Shown here in pieces: positions 1-6,329 of a stretch of 6,362 nucleotides of DNA. Every line of letters starts with the position of its first letter. The stretch's first letter is position 1. Under the pieces are notes generated by a model that was not told where the DNA came from, did no database searches, and saw nothing but the letters and a program-made list of their open reading frames with translations. The position numbers were made by a program, and so were the translations under genes. Origin of the DNA: Gammaproteobacteria bacterium (GTDB lineage Bacteria; Pseudomonadota; Gammaproteobacteria; Eutrophobiales; Eutrophobiaceae); the NCBI GenBank assembly GCA_018676275.1, contig JABHFC010000323.1, positions 1 to 6,362 on the forward strand, written 5' to 3'.

Positions 1-210
1 AACCACCAGTCCTTTGCAGGCCTGATCAATTGCATCCTGTTTTTCATCAGCGGATCGGGGAACCGCCTGCAGATACTCTGCTCTTGACTTATAACCAAAG
101 CGGAACGCTCGGTTTCCAAAGTACGTTCTGTAGGTTATGACAATAGCTGGAATGACTATAACTACAATTACAAACATAAAAATTAAGAACTTAATCGCGT
201 CATGTTCCAT
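1..210 (-). CDS. N-terminal part of a small membrane protein (runs off the left edge)
   Basis: An open frame on the minus strand starts at an ATG (208-210) and stays open for 70 codons to the window edge, so the C-terminus is missing. The start is supported by a strong ribosome binding site (AGAGGAG) about 7-8 bases upstream. The protein begins with a short polar stretch, then a single hydrophobic segment at about residues 7-27 (FLIFMFVIVVIVIP core), followed by a basic, positively charged stretch (residues 28-45, with YRTY, NRAFRFGYKSR) and a mixed charged region up to residue 70. By the positive-inside rule the part after the helix should be cytoplasmic. A second membrane segment may begin at the cut (KGLVV). 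I do not recognise the family and assign no function. A decayed second copy of its 5' end lies just upstream, at 377-421. Confidence 0.75.
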   Translation of the reverse strand, partial: MEHDAIKFLIFMFVIVVIVIPAIVITYRTYFGNRAFRFGYKSRAEYLQAVPRSADEKQDAIDQACKGLVV

Positions 211-329
211 ACGGTTTACTCCTCTTTTAGATAATTTGGTGCCTGTAAGGCGACTTTAAATTGTTATTAATAGATATACACTGCTGATTTCGATTCGGTT
301 GACAATTTTTTCCGGAAACGATGTTTAAA
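151..329. repeat. Diverged partial tandem duplication, copy 1 (start region and leader of the left-edge gene)
   Basis: This stretch holds the first codons, ribosome binding site and upstream region of the left-edge minus-strand gene, and is matched by a second copy at 377-543. The best block (262-304 against 474-516, offset 212) matches at 34 of 43 positions without gaps and contains TGTTATTAA, TATACAC and GGTTGACA. Similarity resumes at GATGTT-AAA (320-329 against 534-543) after a 2-base indel. Within the coding part, AATGAC and TACAAACATAA (151-156, 169-179) recur at 377-393 with a 12-base (4-codon) gap. Both copies have a start codon preceded by a GGAG-type site, so the duplication covered a gene start plus its regulatory region. 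No intact gene other than the left-edge one lies between 211 and 618. Confidence 0.75.
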
Positions 330-421
330 CAGGAAATTTCGGCTGTTTTCTCATTTTCCCAGCCCAGGTTTACTGTAATGACTACAAACATAAGTATAAG
401 AAACATAAGTACTTCCGACAC
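227..421 (-). pseudogene. Truncated relic of a second copy of the left-edge membrane protein gene
   Basis: A minus-strand frame opens with GTG (419-421), preceded by GGGGAG about 8 bases upstream, and could encode 64 residues. Only the first 15 or so codons (377-421) look like real gene: they read MSEVLMFLILMFVVITV, which resembles the MEHDAIKFLIFMFVIVVIVI start of the neighbouring left-edge gene, including the shared FLI-MFV pattern and an in-frame 12-base deletion at the DNA level. Past about 377 the similarity stops. From about 330 down to 227 the frame simply reads through the leader of the left-edge gene, giving a polar tail with no domain. The best reading is a 5' stub left by a tandem duplication followed by loss of the rest. 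It could still be expressed as a short peptide, but I see nothing that requires it. Confidence 0.5.
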
Positions 422-543
422 GAGGTTCTCCCCAAAAAGCCAATTTGTGCATTCTTTTATTGTGATAAGGAAATGTTATTAACAGGTATACACCATAGAT
501 ATCAATTTGGTTGACAGGCTTTCAAATTTGGTAGATGTTGAAA
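377..543. repeat. Diverged partial tandem duplication, copy 2
   Basis: This is the partner of the block at 151-329. It contains the relic gene start (419-421 on the minus strand), an AATTTG-TGC element also seen near 234-243, the well-conserved block 474-516 and a terminal GATGTTGAAA (534-543). TTGACA occurs at 511-516, and at 299-304 in the other copy. On the plus strand this is a perfect -35 consensus, but neither copy has a convincing -10 box 16-18 bases downstream (copy 2 gives only GATGTT at 17). On the minus strand the same bases read TGTCAA upstream of the gene start. Whether the conserved block is a promoter, an operator or simply the least eroded part is undecided. Confidence 0.7.
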
Positions 544-587
544 GTCAGAGTATTCGCAGATACCGTATACTTAGGTCTCTGAATCTA

Positions 588-593
588 TATAAT
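588..593 (+). promoter_or_regulatory. Probable -10 box of the NTF2/SnoaL-like gene
   Basis: TATAAT at 588-593 is a perfect -10 consensus. It lies 25 bases before the start codon of the gene at 619, which would give a short leader of roughly 18-20 bases holding the ribosome binding site AAAGGAG (606-612). No good -35 hexamer is seen at 16-18 bases; GTATAC (565-570), a small palindrome, occupies that place, so the promoter may need an activator. TCAGAG (545-550) and CTCTGA (577-582) form a perfect inverted pair just upstream and might be an operator, though six-base arms 26 bases apart can occur by chance. Confidence 0.5.
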
Positions 594-618
594 TAACAAC
601 AAAACAAAGGAGCAAACG

Positions 619-1038
619 ATGTCAGCATTCGAAACCGCCACGAATTTTTTTCATGCATGTGAAGGCCTGAAGGGCTGGGAAGGTTGCCAACAGTATGTTG
701 CACCGGGCGCAAAATTTACAGCACAGAGCGAGCCTCTGGTAGACATCGACACTGTGGAAGGATACACAGAATGGATGGCCGGGCTTGGGATTAATCTAAT
801 GCCGGGTTGTGGCTACGATTTACATTCAGCTGCATACGATGAAGCAAATAAAACTGCATTATTTTTTGCTACATTTATGGGTACTCACACAGGCGAGGGC
901 GGTCCGGTGCCACCTACCAATAAGGAAACAAATTCGCATTACGTATATGTGTTAACCATGGATGAGAACGATTTGGTAAGCAATATGGTTAAAGTATGGA
1001 ATGCACCATGGGCGTTAGCTGAGCTTGGTTGGGCCTAA
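619..1038 (+). CDS. NTF2-like / SnoaL-like family protein
   Basis: Small soluble protein of 139 residues, the usual length for a single NTF2-like (SnoaL, polyketide-cyclase-like) alpha+beta cone domain. The N-terminus (SAFETATNFFHACE, then GWEGCQQYVAPGAKFTAQ) fits the opening helices and first strand of this fold. The later part (ALFFATFMGTHTGEGG, then SHYVYVLTMDENDLVSNMVKVWN) reads as the long curved strands that line the pocket. The ending NAPWALAELGWA is the kind of conserved tail seen in uncharacterised bacterial NTF2-family proteins. There is no signal peptide or membrane segment, so a cytoplasmic location is expected. The fold is used by isomerases, hydrolases, cyclases and ligand-binding proteins, and the substrate cannot be read here. 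The start is firm: ATG with AAAGGAG 6 bases upstream. The gene appears monocistronic, with a -10 box upstream and a hairpin 22 bases after the stop. Confidence 0.85.
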   Translation: MSAFETATNFFHACEGLKGWEGCQQYVAPGAKFTAQSEPLVDIDTVEGYTEWMAGLGINLMPGCGYDLHSAAYDEANKTALFFATFMGTHTGEGGPVPPTNKETNSHYVYVLTMDENDLVSNMVKVWNAPWALAELGWA

Positions 1039-1060
1039 ACGATAGTGAATGGCATTGTTA

Positions 1061-1114
1061 GATTCATTGTGGGTTGATATTAGAAATAGTCTTTTATCAA
1101 TTCCACATTGAATC
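1061..1114 (+). terminator. Long imperfect hairpin after the NTF2-like gene; possible terminator or 3' stabiliser
   Basis: Two arms, 1061-1079 and 1095-1114, pair over nearly their whole length. Pairs are 1061-1066 with 1109-1114 (GATTCA/TGAATC), one T-T mismatch (1067/1108), 1068-1072 with 1103-1107 (TGTGG/CCACA), a G-T wobble (1073/1102), a bulged T (1101), and 1074-1079 with 1095-1100 (TTGATA/TATCAA). That makes 17 Watson-Crick pairs plus one wobble around a 15-base loop. The structure starts 22 bases after the stop of the NTF2-like gene. The right arm is followed by the only moderately T-rich CGATTTGTTCT, so it is not a textbook intrinsic terminator. A 3'-end stabiliser or a small palindromic repeat element are alternatives. 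Confidence 0.5.
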
Positions 1115-1224
1115 GATTTGTTCTGACCTTTTGGATGCACTCGCTTATCAATAAATGTATGGAGCTAATATCGGTCGATGCGTGAATTTCGCGCGAGCAG
1201 TTATCTAACACAATAATATTGATC

Positions 1225-2283
1225 ATGCTGCTGTTAATTACTTATGTATTAATTGCCCTGGTCTTTTCCTTCCTTTGTTCCATTGCCGAAGCTGTGTTGC
1301 TCAGCGTAACCGTTGGTTATATTGCGCAAAAGGAAAGTGAAGGCAAACCAGTAGGAAAAAAACTTCGAGTATTAAAGGAAGATGTTAACCGGCCACTGGC
1401 CGCTATTCTAACTTTAAATACGATTGCACATACTGTTGGTGCGGCTGGTGCCGGGGCACAGGCGACTTACGTTTTTGGCAGTGGTTACCTGGGTGTGATT
1501 TCGGCGATATTGACTTTCCTGATTTTGATTTTCTCGGAAATAATTCCGAAAACACTTGGTGCATATTATTGGCAGACTCTCGCGCCAATTACTGCTGAAA
1601 GCTTACGAATTCTGGTTTGGCTTATGTATCCTTTTGTCAGACTGTCTGAGTATCTCACGAAATCCATAACCACAGACCAGGGGCCAGGTCTTAAAGGCTT
1701 TAATCGGGAAGAATTTGCGTCAATGGCAGAGCTCAGCTGGAAGACAGGCCTGTTGAAGCAACAGGAATCGAAAATTGTCATGAACCTGCTCTCCTTACAC
1801 GACGCAAGAGCAGTAAATGCTATGACACCGAGAACCGTGATCTTTTCTATTCCTGAAACTATGACTGTGGCTGAGTATTTCGAACAACATGAGACAGAAC
1901 CTTTCTCCCGGATCCCTGTTTACGATGATGATCCAGAACATGTAAATGGCTTTGTCTTGCGTGATGATTTGTTAACGGCACTGGCTCGTGGCGAAATGGA
2001 GATACCGGTGTCCAGCTTCCATCGAGATCTAATTACAATAACGAACACAACACCCTTATCCAGAGCCTTTGACACTTTTCTGGAGCAACGTTCCAATATC
2101 TTGCTGGTAGTAAATGAATACGGTGGAATTGAAGGTATATTAACGCTGGAAGATGTGCTCGAGACGATACTTGGTGTGGAGTTAGTGGATGAAGTTGACC
2201 GAAGCAGGGACATGCAGGAGTTAGCTCGGCGCTTTTGGCGCCGCCGTTCGCGCAAAAATAGTGAAAATGGAAGTAATGAATAA
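1225..2283 (+). CDS. CNNM (DUF21) transmembrane domain plus CBS-pair protein, CorC/HlyC-like family
   Basis: Inner-membrane protein of 352 residues from the ATG at 1225. An in-frame TTG lies two codons earlier at 1219; neither start has a clear ribosome binding site. The N-terminal DUF21/CNNM domain (about residues 1-165) has a first helix with the SIAEA motif, the signature NRPLAAILTLNTIAHTVGAA (about 55-74), a third helix ending in FSEIIPKTLGA (about 103-113), and a fourth near 120-140. Two CBS motifs follow: MTPRTVIFS to RDDLLTAL (about 200-254) and LITITNTTPL to LEDVLETILG (about 269-317). CBS pairs usually bind adenine nucleotides, and characterised CNNM/CorC relatives move or regulate Mg2+ or similar ions; that role here is by homology. 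The extra C-terminal CorC_HlyC domain of longer relatives is absent, and an arginine-rich tail (ARRFWRRRSRKN) ends the protein. The older 'hemolysin' label should not be taken literally. Confidence 0.88.
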   Translation: MLLLITYVLIALVFSFLCSIAEAVLLSVTVGYIAQKESEGKPVGKKLRVLKEDVNRPLAAILTLNTIAHTVGAAGAGAQATYVFGSGYLGVISAILTFLILIFSEIIPKTLGAYYWQTLAPITAESLRILVWLMYPFVRLSEYLTKSITTDQGPGLKGFNREEFASMAELSWKTGLLKQQESKIVMNLLSLHDARAVNAMTPRTVIFSIPETMTVAEYFEQHETEPFSRIPVYDDDPEHVNGFVLRDDLLTALARGEMEIPVSSFHRDLITITNTTPLSRAFDTFLEQRSNILLVVNEYGGIEGILTLEDVLETILGVELVDEVDRSRDMQELARRFWRRRSRKNSENGSNE

Positions 2284-2316
2284 AATTCTTCTGTTAATTG
2301 GATTGAGGTTTATGAA

Positions 2317-3738
2317 GTGTATATAAATGGCGAGTGGATTAAATCTGATAAGACATTTTCAGTATTCAACCCCGCAAATGGAGAGCAAATAGCTGAAGTA
2401 ACGGATGGAAGCAAAGCAGACGCGGCGCGTGCGATAGATATTGCTGCCGATGCTTTCCCTAACTGGTCAGCGAGTACATCTTACGAACGTTCAGCGAAGC
2501 TTTATCAGGCTTATAAGTTGATGACTGAACGACAAACTGAATTAGCAGAATTAATGACAAAGGAACAGGGTAAACCATTAAAAGCTGCTATGAACGAAGT
2601 GAAATACGCTGCAGACTTTCTTCTCTGGTTCGCAGAAGAAGCAAAACGTGTATACGGTGAAACTATTCCATCGGCACGTAGCGATCAGCGTTTTCTGGTT
2701 CGGAAACAAGCTGTTGGTGTTGTTGCTGCCGTAACTCCCTGGAACTACCCGGTTTCAATGATCACACGAAAAGTAGCACCTGCACTTGCTGCGGGATGCA
2801 CTATCGTTCTGAAACCAGCGGAATCAACACCTCTTTGTGCCATTGCTGTATTCAAGATACTGGAAGAGGCGGGAATTCCTGCCGGTGTAATTAATCTGAT
2901 TACCGCATCAAACCCGAAACCAATTGGAGAGGAGTTTTGTACTAATCCTAAAGTACGTAAACTCACGTTTACCGGCTCAACCGCTGTAGGTAAAAAACTG
3001 GCACAGGATGCCGCATCGCAATTAAAGCGCGTGTCTCTTGAACTGGGTGGGCATGCACCTTTTATTGTCTTTGATGATGCTGATCCGGTACATGCTGCGA
3101 AAGGTGTCGCCCTGGTCAAGTTTCTTAATTCAGGACAGGCTTGCATTAGTCCGAACAGAATATTTGTTCAGCGATCAATTATGGAACCATTCCTTATTAC
3201 TCTTGGTGAACGGATAAAAAAACTGAAAGCCGGAGATGGCATGCAGGAAGGAATTACTATTGGACCCTTAGTAAACCAGCAAGCGATCGTAAAGGTGGAC
3301 AAGCAGGTGCAGGATGCAGTGAAAAATGGAGCCACTCTACACTGTGGTGGTCAAAGACTAACGGATAACAATCTGGATAAAGGACATTTTTATGCACCTA
3401 CTTTGCTTAGCGAAGTAACAAAAGACATGCTTATCTATCGTGAAGAAACATTTGGACCTGTTGCGCCAGTTATTGCATTTGATACGCAGGAGGAAGTATT
3501 GGCGATGGCTAATGACACGCACTACGGTTTGGCATCTTATGTCTACACCCGTGACTTATCTCGTGCTTTAAGAATGTTTGAAGGCTTGCAGTTTGGTATT
3601 GTTGGAATCAACGATATTAACCCCACTAGCGCCGCAGCTCCTTTCGGTGGTATGAAGGAAAGCGGTCTTGGCAGGGAAGGTGCGAGAGAAGGAATTGATG
3701 AGTACCTGGAAACAAAGCTGGGTGGAATTAGTATTTAG
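2317..3738 (+). CDS. NAD(P)-dependent aldehyde dehydrogenase, succinate-semialdehyde dehydrogenase type
   Basis: Full-length ALDH of 473 residues, probably oxidising succinate semialdehyde or a related aldehyde acid to the carboxylate in the cytoplasm. All catalytic landmarks are present: oxyanion Asn143 in TPWNYP, coenzyme-binding Lys166 and Glu169 in KPAESTP, the Rossmann FTGSTAVG (218-225), general base Glu242 in LELGG, nucleophile Cys276 in NSGQAC, and Glu377/Phe379 in EETFGPV. The C-terminal APFGGMKESGLGREGAREGIDEYL pattern is typical of the GabD/SSADH-like group. Glu at 169 is the residue that contacts the adenosine ribose in NAD-preferring ALDHs, which hints at NAD. The second cysteine of the redox loop seen in some SSADHs (CxC) is absent here (C-I-S). 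The start is GTG at 2317, with GAGG 8 bases upstream and no in-frame ATG before it. It lies 33 bases after the CNNM gene and may be cotranscribed. The exact substrate is uncertain. Confidence 0.88.
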   Translation: MYINGEWIKSDKTFSVFNPANGEQIAEVTDGSKADAARAIDIAADAFPNWSASTSYERSAKLYQAYKLMTERQTELAELMTKEQGKPLKAAMNEVKYAADFLLWFAEEAKRVYGETIPSARSDQRFLVRKQAVGVVAAVTPWNYPVSMITRKVAPALAAGCTIVLKPAESTPLCAIAVFKILEEAGIPAGVINLITASNPKPIGEEFCTNPKVRKLTFTGSTAVGKKLAQDAASQLKRVSLELGGHAPFIVFDDADPVHAAKGVALVKFLNSGQACISPNRIFVQRSIMEPFLITLGERIKKLKAGDGMQEGITIGPLVNQQAIVKVDKQVQDAVKNGATLHCGGQRLTDNNLDKGHFYAPTLLSEVTKDMLIYREETFGPVAPVIAFDTQEEVLAMANDTHYGLASYVYTRDLSRALRMFEGLQFGIVGINDINPTSAAAPFGGMKESGLGREGAREGIDEYLETKLGGISI

Positions 3739-3743
3739 TTCAA

Positions 3744-4661
3744 CTATGGCGTTAATGATCCTATTTTTTCTGCCTCGATAAAAATACGTTTAACGCTCGG
3801 ATGTTGCTCTTTTATTTCACGGTCGATTGCAGAAATTGTAATTTCAAGTTCGTCGATAGATAAACTATCTTTGAAATCTATACTCAGGTTAACTAACACG
3901 TAGTCTGGTCCCATATGCATGGTAAGGACTTCGTTTGTGTGCATGACATTTGGATTATCATTCAAAATGGTTTTTATATCATTTATGACAAAAAGATTTG
4001 CTCTCTCGCCAATTAACAGCCCCTTGGTTTCATAGGCTAACCAGGCTGCCGTCCCGATCAGGATACAGCCAATAATAACTGAAGCCGCACCATCAAAGTA
4101 AAGGATGCCGGTATATTGGCTTAAGGCAATACCGCAGAAAGCCACTACTAAGCCAAGCATGGCGGCAGAATCCTCAAATAATACGACAAATATAGATGGA
4201 TCCTTGGTACGTTTTACGGCTTCAAAATATCCCCATTTACCCTTAACACGCCTGAATTCCTTAAATGCCAGTAACCACGCTGCTCCCTCAAAAATCATAG
4301 CTAAACCGAGAACAATGTAATTGATTAGCGGGTTTTTAATCGGTTCCGGGTGAATCAGGTGCTGGATACCTTCATAAATAGAGATGCCTCCGCCCAGAGC
4401 AAATATCAGAATGGCAACGATAAAACTCCAGAAATAGATTTCCTTACCATGGCCAAAAGGAAAGTCTTCATCGGCTGGCAGAGCTGCGCGTTTGAGACCA
4501 TATAAGAGCAACACTTGATTTCCGGTGTCGACCAGTGAGTGGATGCCCTCTGATAACATCGCTGAACTGCCGGTAAGAAAGGCAGCAATGAACTTCGTTA
4601 CGGAAATTAATGCGTTGCCTATCAGTGCAGCAAAAATTACTTTTTTTGAACCCGTAGCCAT
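3744..4661 (-). CDS. Cation diffusion facilitator (CDF) transporter, ZnT9/SLC30A9-like
   Basis: Inner-membrane CDF family protein of 305 residues. Six hydrophobic segments are visible at about 7-29, 32-57, 75-97, 112-135, 156-180 and 190-210, followed by a soluble C-terminal domain (about 215-300) of the ferredoxin-like type used for dimerisation. TM2 carries the metal-site pair His41 and Asp45 in SEGIHSLVDTGNQ, and the next loop has FPFGHGKEIYFW. The HSxxDTxNQ pattern and the TM5 string LFEDSAAMLG point to the ZnT9-like branch. In that branch the TM5 HxxxD site of YiiP-type exporters is altered: here Val160 stands where His would be, with Glu163-Asp164 present. CDF proteins typically export Zn2+, Mn2+, Fe2+ or Co2+ in exchange for protons; the ion is not readable here. 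The gene converges on the dehydrogenase with 5 bases between stops and diverges from the ligase gene. Confidence 0.9.
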   Translation of the reverse strand: MATGSKKVIFAALIGNALISVTKFIAAFLTGSSAMLSEGIHSLVDTGNQVLLLYGLKRAALPADEDFPFGHGKEIYFWSFIVAILIFALGGGISIYEGIQHLIHPEPIKNPLINYIVLGLAMIFEGAAWLLAFKEFRRVKGKWGYFEAVKRTKDPSIFVVLFEDSAAMLGLVVAFCGIALSQYTGILYFDGAASVIIGCILIGTAAWLAYETKGLLIGERANLFVINDIKTILNDNPNVMHTNEVLTMHMGPDYVLVNLSIDFKDSLSIDELEITISAIDREIKEQHPSVKRIFIEAEKIGSLTP

Positions 4662-4687
4662 TGTTTTGATTCTACTTTTGATTTCGC

Positions 4688-4716
4688 ATGATAGCTACGG
4701 TAGTTTAGCCTGCCTA
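4688..4716 (-). promoter_or_regulatory. Candidate promoter of the CDF transporter gene
   Basis: Reading the minus strand, TAGGCA (4711-4716, 4 of 6 to the -35 consensus) and TATCAT (4688-4693, 5 of 6 to the -10 consensus) are separated by exactly 17 bases. Transcription would begin near 4681, about 20 bases before the ATG at 4661. The spacer contains the small perfect palindrome CTACGGTAG (4695-4703). The ligase gene starts at 4725 in the opposite direction, so its promoter must share this 63-base gap; for that strand I see only a weak TAAGAT (4715-4720). Confidence 0.45.
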
Positions 4717-4724
4717 AGATTAAA

Positions 4725-6329
4725 ATGGTTGCAAAGATGTCAGTGATGCCAGAGACAAATACACTCGCCTTTATCCTGAGGAATAATGCGGAAACGATCC
4801 CGGATAAGACGGCAATTACCTATAAAGATATTCATTATAGTTATCTTGAGCATTACCAACGAGCAGTAAAACTCGCTAGTTCCTTATCCAGTTCTGGTTG
4901 TAAAGCCGGGGACAGGATCGCCATCCTGGCAAAGAATTGTGTTGAATACCTGGAGTTATACAGTGCATGTGAAATTGCGGGCTTTATTATTGTTCCTGTC
5001 AATTTTCGTTTAACAAAGTCAGAAATCCAGCATGTTTGTGATAACACAAGTCCTGTTGTTTGTCTTTATACAGCTGAATACGAAAGTCCGATTGAATTAG
5101 TAAAACTGGAATCGAAGAGTATTCGAGCCTTTATTCGAATTGATGCGAGCAATAATGCACAAGATCAATATCAGGAATTGATTAACAGTGGCACCGCTCC
5201 GGACATAAACTCCAGCGAAAATCAGTTTTATATTCCTCTGGCATCGGATCCAGCCTGCATTATCCATACAAGTGGAACAACAGGACATCCGAAAGGTGCA
5301 GTGTTAAGCCAGTCCGCCCTGTATGGAATCGCGGACACCATTAGCACAGATGCCGACATTCAGTCAGATGACTATGGACTTCTGATGCAACCACTATTTC
5401 ATGTTGGTGCAAAATTTCTACAGCTTGCACACCACATTCGTGGGGCAACAATCAAACTTGAACTAGGGTTTGAGCCTGCGAATGTCTGGCGGATACTAGC
5501 CAGGGAAAATATTACGACCATGCAATTGGTGCCAACCATGTTGGATATTTTGCTGGATGAGATTAAAGATGGGAATTATCCGCAGACGAAACTAAAAACT
5601 ATTTTTTATTCAACGGCACCCATAAGAGAATCCCTGTTAAGACGCGGGCTTGAAGTTTTTGGTCAGGTATTTGTGCAGCAATATGGTTCTACCGAAGGAG
5701 GTCAAATCACGAGCCTGGCCAAACATCATCATATTAATGATGGTTCAGAGAAAGAACAAAAATGGCTTACCTCCGCCGGGACAGCCAACCCTGGCGTCGA
5801 TATATCTATTGTAAACAACGAGGGTGTGGTACTGGCTGCAGGTGAACCGGGCGAAATAATAGTCAAACATTCAAATATCATGCAGGGTTACTGGAACGAT
5901 ATAGATTCGACGGCCAGCACAATTGTTAATGGCTACCTGCATATGGGCGATATCGGCTACCTGGATGAAGAGGGGTTTTTGTACATCGTTGACAGAAAAA
6001 AGGACATGATTATATCCGGTGGCGAAAATATTTATCCCCGTGAAGTAGAAGCGGCTCTTATTCAGCATCCGGCGGTTAGCGAAACGGCTGTTATTGGTAT
6101 ACCTGACGAGAGATGGGGAGAAGCCGTATTGGCTTTTGTTGTTTGCAAAGAAAATGAAACTGTCAGTGAAAATGACTTAATACAATATTGTAAGCAGCAG
6201 ATTGCCAGTTACAAGAAACCGGGTGCAATTAAATATCTTGATGCATTACCCAGAATAGCAACAGGCAAAGTTGATAAAGTTAGCTTGCGTAGACCGTACT
6301 GGCAGAAGAATAAGGGCAATTTGATCTAG
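4725..6329 (+). CDS. Acyl-CoA synthetase / AMP-binding ligase (class I adenylate-forming enzyme)
   Basis: Complete enzyme of 534 residues that should activate a carboxylic acid with ATP to an acyl-AMP and transfer it to CoA. Core motifs in order: the P-loop HTSGTTGHPKG (181-191), the aromatic/adenine motif QQYGSTEGG (318-326), GDIGYLDEEGF with Asp409 for the ribose, DRKKDMIISGGENIYPREVE (hinge region, Arg424), and ATGKVDK with the catalytic Lys515. Every catalytic feature is intact and the length is normal for medium/long-chain or aromatic acyl-CoA ligases; the acid cannot be chosen from motifs alone. There is no membrane segment. The start is taken as the first ATG (4725), but ATGs at 4737 and 4746 are equally in frame and none has a good ribosome binding site; homology-like sequence (NTLAFILRNNAETIPDKTAI) begins only at residue 12. 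The gene is divergent from the CDF gene. The 33 bases after the stop show no terminator. Confidence 0.9.
   Translation: MVAKMSVMPETNTLAFILRNNAETIPDKTAITYKDIHYSYLEHYQRAVKLASSLSSSGCKAGDRIAILAKNCVEYLELYSACEIAGFIIVPVNFRLTKSEIQHVCDNTSPVVCLYTAEYESPIELVKLESKSIRAFIRIDASNNAQDQYQELINSGTAPDINSSENQFYIPLASDPACIIHTSGTTGHPKGAVLSQSALYGIADTISTDADIQSDDYGLLMQPLFHVGAKFLQLAHHIRGATIKLELGFEPANVWRILARENITTMQLVPTMLDILLDEIKDGNYPQTKLKTIFYSTAPIRESLLRRGLEVFGQVFVQQYGSTEGGQITSLAKHHHINDGSEKEQKWLTSAGTANPGVDISIVNNEGVVLAAGEPGEIIVKHSNIMQGYWNDIDSTASTIVNGYLHMGDIGYLDEEGFLYIVDRKKDMIISGGENIYPREVEAALIQHPAVSETAVIGIPDERWGEAVLAFVVCKENETVSENDLIQYCKQQIASYKKPGAIKYLDALPRIATGKVDKVSLRRPYWQKNKGNLI

Noticed and set aside
1131..1160. Possible promoter for the CNNM gene (TTGGAT followed by ATAAATGTAT)
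   Set aside because: The -35-like hexamer is reasonable but no -10 box of useful quality lies at the right distance, so it is not listed as a feature.
1211..1221. Small perfect palindrome CAATAATATTG just before the CNNM start
   Set aside because: It is short and made almost entirely of A and T; I cannot separate it from chance.
1920..2255. Minus-strand open frame of 111 codons inside the CNNM gene
   Set aside because: It lies wholly opposite a well-recognised coding region, has a serine/arginine-rich composition typical of a shadow frame, and matches no family I know.
2745..3146. Minus-strand open frame of 133 codons inside the aldehyde dehydrogenase gene
   Set aside because: The opposite strand encodes the conserved catalytic core of the dehydrogenase; this frame has no ribosome binding site or domain and is a by-product of that coding.
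4525..4746. Plus-strand frame of 73 codons overlapping the CDF start and running into the ligase start
   Set aside because: It is antisense to the conserved CDF N-terminus and overlaps the ligase start in a different frame; there is no sign of an independent gene.
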